From Gemmatimonadota bacterium (GTDB lineage Bacteria; Latescibacterota; UBA2968; UBA8231), in the NCBI GenBank assembly GCA_002712305.1, contig PATE01000119.1, positions 1-12,771 on the forward strand: DNA of 12,771 bases. The letters are read 5' to 3'. The notes below the pieces were generated by a model. It worked only from the letters and a program-made list of their open reading frames with translations, had not been told where the DNA came from and did not search any database. Within the stretch, counting starts at the first letter, position 1, and the number at the start of each line of letters is the position of its first letter. Positions 8,005-12,771 of the stretch are shown one piece after another. Position numbers and translations under genes: made by a program.

Positions 8005-8952
8005 TCAATCGAGGGCATTCCAGTCGTGGGGTTCGGCTCGCAATGACAGGCGCAGCTCGTGATCTTGCGGCGCATGGCACAGCGCTTCGTCGCAGGCCTG
8101 GAACCGGATCTTCAGGGTGGGATCGATAGCCATCGACTCCGACGTCAGACCACGACAGATCACCTTGATCGTCACTGTCCCTTCGTAGACGGGCAGATCC
8201 TCCTCGAGCACCACCAGATGTTGGATGCGCGTGGACGGGAATCGGATGTCGTCGATGATGAGCAGGTCGCCCTCGACCGCCAGTTCCAGCGTCAAGGGAA
8301 CATACCCTTCGGGCAGCGGTTCCCCATAGATATGCTCCCCCGGCGGAATCTCGATCTCGACGGTGAGCACATTGAGTTGCTGTGGTCGAATCGTCGGCGC
8401 CGTGAACCACGCCCGGATCAGACCATGGCCCGTGTCGAGCCGAACCCCTTTGTGACCGGTATCGAGGCCGAACCGCTCCTGCACGGCGTTGGCCACGGAT
8501 TCGCGGATACGGTGATCGGGGCCGAAGTGTTTGTCGAAAACGATGCCCTGGTCGTCGACGAGAAACATGCCCGGATGGGGGACGCCGAAGTAGGCGTGAT
8601 CGGGCTCGATCTGGTCGTTGAACAGGCCCCACGCGCGAATCACCCGGCTGTCCGTATCCGACAACAGGGGAAACTCGACGCCATATCGTTCGGCAAAACG
8701 AGCGAGAATCTCAGGAGGATCGGGACTGATCGCCAGCACTACGATGCCCTCTTCGGCCAAGCGGGCTTTGTGGGCCTGCAGCTCGACCAGCTGCGTGCGG
8801 CAGAATCCTCACCAGGAGGCCGATCGATAGAACAGGATCAGCGCCCGACGTCCGTGGGCAACCTTCGACAGTCGCACCCAGCGACCGAAGGCGTCGACCA
8901 GTTCGAAGTCTTCGATGCGCGTCCCGATGGATGGGCCAGTGTGATTGGGCAT
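8005..8952 (-). CDS. AhpC/TSA redoxin–DsbD-alpha fusion selenoprotein with internal TGA (Sec), U-x-x-C active site
   Basis: This reads as one 315-residue gene from ATG 8952 to TGA 8005, with an in-frame TGA at 8811-8809 (residue 48). The N-terminal half (about 8-165) is a peroxiredoxin/AhpC-TSA-like redoxin: GTRIEDFELVDAFGRWVRL, ALILFYRSASW, TGA, GFCRTQLVELQAHKARL, IVVLAISPDPPEILARFAE, then PHPGMFLVDDQGIV. U48-G-F-C51 replaces the usual CxxC. The C-terminal part (about 190-308) resembles the DsbD N-terminal (alpha) domain, with IEIPPGEHIYG and a cysteine pair C287-DEAL-C292. A pairing of seleno-redoxin and DsbD-alpha suggests thiol-disulfide electron transfer within one chain. No signal peptide or membrane segment is visible, odd for a DsbD-alpha partner that is normally periplasmic. 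I preferred ATG 8952 because GGAG lies 6 nt upstream. ATG 8967, which forms a TGATG overlap with the dioxygenase gene, is the alternative. Confidence 0.88.
8778..8794 (-). promoter_or_regulatory. Bacterial SECIS hairpin of the redoxin–DsbD-alpha selenoprotein
   Basis: 14 nt after the TGA (8811-8809), the mRNA forms GCAGCT, loop GGTCG, AGCTGC: a perfect 6-bp stem and a 5-nt loop with GGU. The loop recalls the AGGUCU loop of the E. coli fdhF SECIS. Stem sequence differs from the other gene, while spacing, stem length and loop length are the same, as expected of a conserved structure. Confidence 0.82.
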
Positions 8953-8966
8953 GGGCCGCTCCTGCA

Positions 8967-9779
8967 TCAGTACCAGCGATCTTCCGGTGGATCGAAGACA
9001 AACCCGTGGAAGAGGGCTCGACGTTCGGGGCTGAGTCCGTTGTAGAAGGTGGCCGGATACTTCCAGTGCTCGGGATTGCCCACCATCCACGGCAACTCGT
9101 AGGCGTAGTAGAGGAGGATGCGCTGACCGCCTGGACGGGTGGCGGGACCACGCGTGTGCCACACGGCATTTTGAAATAGAATTGCCGTGCCCTGTCCTGC
9201 GCAGATCTGTCGCGCCCCGGGCAGTGTGTCGAATCCCGCCAGTTCGTCTGCCGTAGGTTCTCGATCCTGTCGATGGCTGCCTGGCACGAGCATCAGATTG
9301 CCCTGATCCGGTTCGTCCATGTCGGACAGGAGGTAGCCGATCTTCAGTTGCAGGTGAGGGATATTCGGACGCAGACTGCGGTATCCCCCATCGAAGCCGT
9401 CCATGTGCCATCCGGATTTGCCGTTGGGGCGAACCTCCTGTTCCCAGATCGCGTCGGAGGCGTGGAAGTGCGGCTTCTCGTGCAGCAGGCCACGCACATA
9501 GGGCATGATGGGCGCGTGGTCCATCAGATCGAGGAAGAGCGGATCGTCATCGAGAATATGGAAGATCCGCGTATCATTTCCCTCTTCCTGGATGGCCGAC
9601 ACCTGCAACGGTGTTCCCGACCCGGCGCGTCGTCGCTCGATCGCCCTTGCCAGCGCCGTGCGCAGGGTCTGGACATGGCTCGGTGCGAGAAAACCCTCCA
9701 GCACGACGAACCCATCCCGATCGAATCGATCGCACTCGTCAACGCTGATCTGTTCAGTAGCAGAGGGCGTGCTGCTCAT
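8967..9779 (-). CDS. Phytanoyl-CoA dioxygenase (PhyH) family protein
   Basis: A 270-residue Fe(II)/2-oxoglutarate-dependent oxygenase, second of its family in the window but not closely similar to the copy at 510-1346. Visible motifs are FDRDGFVVLEGFL near the start, the iron-binding H125-M-D127 in GKSGWHMDGFDGGY, GNLMLVPGSHRQD (160-172), a distal H208 in NAVWHTRGPATRPGGQR, and R220 as the likely 2-oxoglutarate ligand. I chose the ATG at 9779 because it overlaps the sulfatase stop (ATGA) and gives the normal start MSSTPSATEQISVDECDRFD. The frame extends to 9893 upstream, but that part is an atypical basic stretch read from sulfatase sequence. It is the fourth gene of the leftward row and is coupled to the selenoprotein gene by a TGATG overlap or a 14-bp gap. 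The substrate is unknown; a role in breaking down an organic compound released by the neighbouring sulfatase is a guess. Confidence 0.92.
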   Translation of the reverse strand: MSSTPSATEQISVDECDRFDRDGFVVLEGFLAPSHVQTLRTALARAIERRRAGSGTPLQVSAIQEEGNDTRIFHILDDDPLFLDLMDHAPIMPYVRGLLHEKPHFHASDAIWEQEVRPNGKSGWHMDGFDGGYRSLRPNIPHLQLKIGYLLSDMDEPDQGNLMLVPGSHRQDREPTADELAGFDTLPGARQICAGQGTAILFQNAVWHTRGPATRPGGQRILLYYAYELPWMVGNPEHWKYPATFYNGLSPERRALFHGFVFDPPEDRWY

Positions 9780-11101
9780 GGTGCCACCTTCGGTTCCTGC
9801 CCCGGAGACTGGCCATCTTTGTCGTTGATGCGCGCCCCGGAAGGCGCCGGTACCGGCCCTTCGAGCAGTGGATCGTCTGTCTCGTCCATCCATCGATGCA
9901 GGTGCATGCGCAGATCCTCTGCGGCCACCTCCGATTCGGCGTCGACGGCCTTTCCGTCGGCACTGATGAGATTGCGGGTTTCATTGGGATCGAAGACCAG
10001 GTCATAGAGCTGTTCCTGTGCCACCGCCCGATCAGCCCAGCCGTGGGCAAGCCAGACATCCTTCGCCGCACTCTCATCACAGTTCGGCCGCACGGGTGTG
10101 GTCTTTTCGTCATCAAAGCGACGGATGTACTTCCACCGGCGGGATCGCACTGCCCGCTGTGGCTCGTATGCCGCGTGAAAGGTCACCTCTGAAAAGACGT
10201 GTCCATTCACCTCTTCCGCCTCTCCACTCACCAGCGGCATCAGCGACGTTCCCTGCAACCACAGGGGTTTGTCGATTTGAAGCAGATCGCAGAGGGTTGG
10301 AAAGATGTCGATCTGCGATACCAGACCATCGCAGACCTTGCCTCCATCGAAGCCGCCGGGGCCACGCATGATGAGGAAGACACCCATACCGTGGTCTGTG
10401 AGATTGCACTTCATCCCCGGATAGGCCAACCCGTGATCGGTGGTGCAGATCACGAGGGTATTGTCTGCCAGACCATTGCGCTCTAGAGCATCCAGTACAC
10501 GCCCGTGCCCCTCGTCCATACGTCGTGCACTCTCGTGATATCCCGCCGTCATACGACGAATCTCCGGTGTATCCGGCAGGGGATCGGGTGTTCGAATGTA
10601 GCGCGAGGCCTCGACCGTGACATCCGGGTAGCGCAGATGCGTCTCCTGATAACCCACGTCGAGGAAAAAGGGCTCGGTGGGCTGGCCATTGAGAAAGGCT
10701 TCGGCGGCAGTTGATACGGTCTTCGCCTGGATGTTCTCGTGCTCGAGTTCCTCGTCGTATCCGATCACCTCGGGGCCATCTTCCCCGGCTGCTACATGCT
10801 GCATGCCCGCCAGAATCGTGCGATATCCCGTCGCATTCAGGGAGGTCACCAGGTGTTGGGCGTAGTCGGTCAGCGCGAATCCGCGGTGGGCCAGACCGAG
10901 CATGCCACTGGAGTGTGCACTCTGCCCCGTCAGCAGGGCAGCGCGACTGGGGGCACAGGTCGGGGCTGCACAGAAAGCCTGGCGAAACAGAACGCCCTGC
11001 TCGGCCAGCCGCTGAAGGTTTGGCGTGGGCACACTGTGCCCCATGGGCTGCACATAACGCCCCGTGTCGTGGGAATGGAGGTAGACGATGTTGGGTCGCA
11101 T
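9776..11101 (-). CDS. Type I sulfatase (formylglycine-dependent, alkaline-phosphatase superfamily)
   Basis: A 441-residue arylsulfatase-type hydrolase that releases sulfate from an organic sulfate ester. The core signature C49-A-P-S-R53 in PTCAPSRAALLTGQ marks the cysteine to be converted to formylglycine. N-terminal metal ligands lie in IVYLHSHDTGRY (5-16), a subgroup variant of the more common DDxG. A second metal site is in TTDHGLAYPGMKCNLTDHG, and the C-terminal region with LYDLVFDPNETRNL is typical of the family. No signal peptide is visible, so the enzyme appears cytoplasmic and would act on small imported sulfated molecules, possibly sugars. It begins 12 bp after the oxidoreductase stop, with AGGAAGG 6 nt before the ATG overlapping that stop. 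It ends in an ATGA overlap with the PhyH gene. The exact substrate cannot be read from the sequence. Confidence 0.94.
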   Translation of the reverse strand: MRPNIVYLHSHDTGRYVQPMGHSVPTPNLQRLAEQGVLFRQAFCAAPTCAPSRAALLTGQSAHSSGMLGLAHRGFALTDYAQHLVTSLNATGYRTILAGMQHVAAGEDGPEVIGYDEELEHENIQAKTVSTAAEAFLNGQPTEPFFLDVGYQETHLRYPDVTVEASRYIRTPDPLPDTPEIRRMTAGYHESARRMDEGHGRVLDALERNGLADNTLVICTTDHGLAYPGMKCNLTDHGMGVFLIMRGPGGFDGGKVCDGLVSQIDIFPTLCDLLQIDKPLWLQGTSLMPLVSGEAEEVNGHVFSEVTFHAAYEPQRAVRSRRWKYIRRFDDEKTTPVRPNCDESAAKDVWLAHGWADRAVAQEQLYDLVFDPNETRNLISADGKAVDAESEVAAEDLRMHLHRWMDETDDPLLEGPVPAPSGARINDKDGQSPGQEPKVAP

Positions 11102-11113
11102 GGGAAGCCTTCC

Positions 11114-12175
11114 TCAGTGGGAGTGTACGCTGACGCCGCGCTCGGTCATGGGCAATTCGATGCGCCGACCTCCTTGAACGTGGGACGCCACCATGGCGAA
11201 CAGGATCTCCATGCCACGCCGGATCACATCCAGACCGCTGCGTGTCGACGTCCCGTCGTGGATCGCTCGCAGCAGATCCTCCATGATGGCAACTGTTCCG
11301 GAACGCGCCTGCCAGTCGGGAAAGGGCAGCGGCTCCCAGTCGTATCGTGCATTGCGGCGCATGACCGCGTATCGAGAGGAATCTCCGTATCCCCGCAACA
11401 CGCCATTCTCGCAGACGATCTCAATGTCCAACGATGGCAGGTCGGTACAAGTGAGACGAAGGTTGTTGTCGAGTTCGACATGGGCGCATACGATGGCGGG
11501 GTCGGTGTCCACGGCGACGCCATCATTCTCGCTGTGAACGATACCGAGTTCATCCTCCCCGCGGCCTGTGAGCGTCGCCTGCACGGCGAGCGGCTCGGGA
11601 TCACCCAGCAGGTAGAATGCAGCATCGATGATGTGGGAGTGTGTGTGGAAGGCGGATCCACCTGCGGCGCCGATCAGAGCCGCTTGCGGCGCCCCGAGAT
11701 GACCGGCATCGAGGAAGGCCCGGGCCGTCTCGAAGCCCGTCCAATAGCGTCGCATCGCACCATACACGATGGGAATCTCGCGGGCACGCACGGCACTCAC
11801 GATTCGATCGAGATCGAGCTGCGACGTGCAGAGCGCCTTCTCAGTGTAGATCCCTCGCACGCCGGATTCGACGGCATCGACCAGCGGATTTGCCCGGGCG
11901 TGAGCGGGCGTCGTGACGGACACGACATCTGGTTTGACCTGTTCAAGAAGCTGCCCATGGTCGGTGAATCGTTCCTCCACATTGAAACGGTCACACCAGC
12001 TGTTCAGGCGATCAGCGTCGATGTCACTGGCAGCCACCAGTTCGACACCTTCCGTCGCCGCATACCCGGGGGCGTGACCGTAGGGCAGAATGAAATCCGC
12101 ATGATCGTAGGTGATCTCATCATCGATGGTACCGGCCATGCGACCGCAGCCAATGATCGCCGCTTTCAGTGTCAT
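11114..12175 (-). CDS. Gfo/Idh/MocA-family NAD(P)-dependent oxidoreductase
   Basis: A 353-residue oxidoreductase of the glucose-fructose oxidoreductase / inositol dehydrogenase family, acting in the cytoplasm on sugars or sugar-like polyols. The N-terminal Rossmann fold has AAIIGCGRMAG (5-15), VELVAASDID (44-53) and VVSVTTPAHA (84-93). EKAL (112-115) replaces the usual EKP, with K113 as the likely catalytic lysine. The C-terminal half has HTHSHIIDAAFYLLG, matching the family's conserved H-x-x-D region. Its ATG overlaps the stop of the Asp-box gene upstream (ATGA), and the sulfatase follows 12 bp downstream. It is therefore part of one unit with probable use on a sulfated carbohydrate. The specific substrate is unknown. 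A long open frame on the other strand over this gene is only its shadow. Confidence 0.93.
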   Translation of the reverse strand: MTLKAAIIGCGRMAGTIDDEITYDHADFILPYGHAPGYAATEGVELVAASDIDADRLNSWCDRFNVEERFTDHGQLLEQVKPDVVSVTTPAHARANPLVDAVESGVRGIYTEKALCTSQLDLDRIVSAVRAREIPIVYGAMRRYWTGFETARAFLDAGHLGAPQAALIGAAGGSAFHTHSHIIDAAFYLLGDPEPLAVQATLTGRGEDELGIVHSENDGVAVDTDPAIVCAHVELDNNLRLTCTDLPSLDIEIVCENGVLRGYGDSSRYAVMRRNARYDWEPLPFPDWQARSGTVAIMEDLLRAIHDGTSTRSGLDVIRRGMEILFAMVASHVQGGRRIELPMTERGVSVHSH

Positions 12176-12771
12176 CGTCTTGTGCCCTCCAGGCGAAAGT
12201 CTTCCAGATGGAGCGAATATCCCCGGATCTGTGCCTTCGGCGCGTCATCGAGGATGTAGTTGACCACATAGATCTCACCATCGTCAAAACAGACCCATCC
12301 GGAATACCCCGTATCGGACTCGAGATGGCGATCAAAGTCGATCGGTAATATGCGCGTGTGGGCATCCTGCCGACGACGTGCCCTGCACGACTTCAGATCG
12401 GTCAGGGCACCGAAGAAATTCTGCGTCCACCAACCGACCCACCCCTTGCCGCCCTGCATGTAGCGGCGGGTGATCAACATCAGATCGTCGTCGACCATCC
12501 CCGCTACGGGTCGATCACAGCCAGGCAGCGGGAAGGGAAACGGGCCCTGCCAGCTTTCACCGGCGTCGTCCGACAGCCACGTGCGCACCGACCACAAGGG
12601 CGTCTCGGCCGGTGGCAGACGCGTGTGCGCACCCAGGAGCCAGCGACCGGCGTGGTCGGCGTGGCGCAACTCGATCAGTTGATCGGGTACGATGCCGACG
12701 ACGGGCGTCGCTCGAGGACTGCTCCATGAATCACCGCCATCATCACTGATCCAGATCCAGTTGCTCTGCTC
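12172..12771 (-). CDS. Sialidase/BNR-like Asp-box protein (5' end outside the window)
   Basis: The last 199 codons of a protein running in from the right edge. The frame is open to base 12771, so no start codon should be assigned inside the window; a TTG at 12669 is merely internal. Two Asp-boxes (S-x-D-x-G-x-x-W) are visible, ISDDGGDSWSSP near the window edge and LSDDAGESWQGP about 50 residues later. They mark a six-bladed propeller of the exo-alpha-sialidase/BNR superfamily. Further blade-like stretches follow (DDLMLITRRYMQGG, YSGWVCFDDGEIYVVNYI), and the chain ends in a C-terminal beta strand GYSLHLEDFRLEG. Members include sialidases and other glycoside-acting or merely sugar-binding proteins; catalytic residues are not in the visible part. 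It overlaps the oxidoreductase by ATGA and is the first visible gene of the leftward row. Confidence 0.85.
   Translation of the reverse strand, partial: EQSNWIWISDDGGDSWSSPRATPVVGIVPDQLIELRHADHAGRWLLGAHTRLPPAETPLWSVRTWLSDDAGESWQGPFPFPLPGCDRPVAGMVDDDLMLITRRYMQGGKGWVGWWTQNFFGALTDLKSCRARRRQDAHTRILPIDFDRHLESDTGYSGWVCFDDGEIYVVNYILDDAPKAQIRGYSLHLEDFRLEGTRR

Noticed and set aside
7421-8811. Reading the two TGA-interrupted genes as frameshifted or nonsense pseudogenes, or as four separate short proteins
   Set aside because: There is no frame change; both halves are conserved family parts. The TGA replaces the redox Cys in both genes and each is followed by the same hairpin geometry. Chance nonsense mutations at the same catalytic codon twice are improbable.
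6815-8952. TGA recoded as Gly or Trp genome-wide
   Set aside because: TGA ends several other genes here at the proper family length (both PhyH genes, the receptor, hemB, sulfatase, oxidoreductase, yidD), often inside ATGA overlaps. Gly or Trp at the redox position would also destroy the active site.
8059-9045. 328-codon open frame on the plus strand
   Set aside because: Shadow of the redoxin–DsbD-alpha selenoprotein; no family motifs and no start signal.
10739-12259. 506-codon open frame on the plus strand
   Set aside because: It is antisense to the sulfatase and Gfo/Idh/MocA genes, whose motifs are unmistakable. It resembles no family and reflects GC-rich codon use on the coding strand.
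12172-12669. TTG at 12669 as start of the Asp-box protein
   Set aside because: The frame stays open to the window edge and contains another Asp-box upstream of the TTG, so the gene is cut by the window edge.

Overview
The window looks like a chromosomal piece of a GC-rich, Gram-negative bacterium of the FCB/Latescibacterota–Poribacteria kind. The evidence is a TonB-dependent outer-membrane receptor, an exported protein ending in a YPNPFN-type (T9SS/FlgD-like) C-terminal domain, and a dense set of phytanoyl-CoA-dioxygenase-like, sulfatase, Gfo/Idh/MocA and Asp-box (sialidase-like) genes. This placement is inference; there is no rRNA or marker set to fix it. Standard stops, including TGA, are used throughout.

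Left part (1-1346, mostly + strand): the end of an IS3-type insertion sequence (first 23 codons of its orfA, reading leftward, and a probable terminal repeat ending near 122), a 387-bp stretch with only weak small ORFs, then a PhyH-family dioxygenase gene. Middle (1362-5403, +): a sigma70-like promoter, a cobalamin riboswitch with an intrinsic terminator, a TonB-dependent receptor (BtuB-like), and overlapping it by ATGA an exported beta-propeller-like protein with a C-terminal sorting domain. By genetic logic this is a B12 uptake operon, and the second gene is a candidate functional analogue of the surface cobalamin-binding propeller protein BtuG. Next, yidD (-) and hemB (+, Mg-type active site) are divergent around 5700-5793.

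Right part (6815-12771, all - strand): a tightly packed gene row running leftward, made of an Asp-box/sialidase-like protein (cut by the window edge), a Gfo/Idh/MocA oxidoreductase, a sulfatase, a second PhyH dioxygenase, a redoxin fused to a DsbD-alpha-like domain, and, after 137 bp, a thioredoxin-like protein. The first five are joined by ATGA/TGATG overlaps or a 12-bp gap.

The most notable result is that the last two genes are each interrupted by one in-frame TGA exactly where the catalytic redox cysteine should be (WASW-U-G-C-R and SASW-U-G-F-C-R). In both, the TGA is followed after exactly 14 nt by a perfect 6-bp stem with a 5-nt G-containing loop, the expected geometry of a bacterial SECIS element. 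I therefore call both as selenoproteins, not as split ORFs or pseudogenes. They form a tandem pair of homologous-looking seleno-redoxins, one with an unusual U-x-C spacing.
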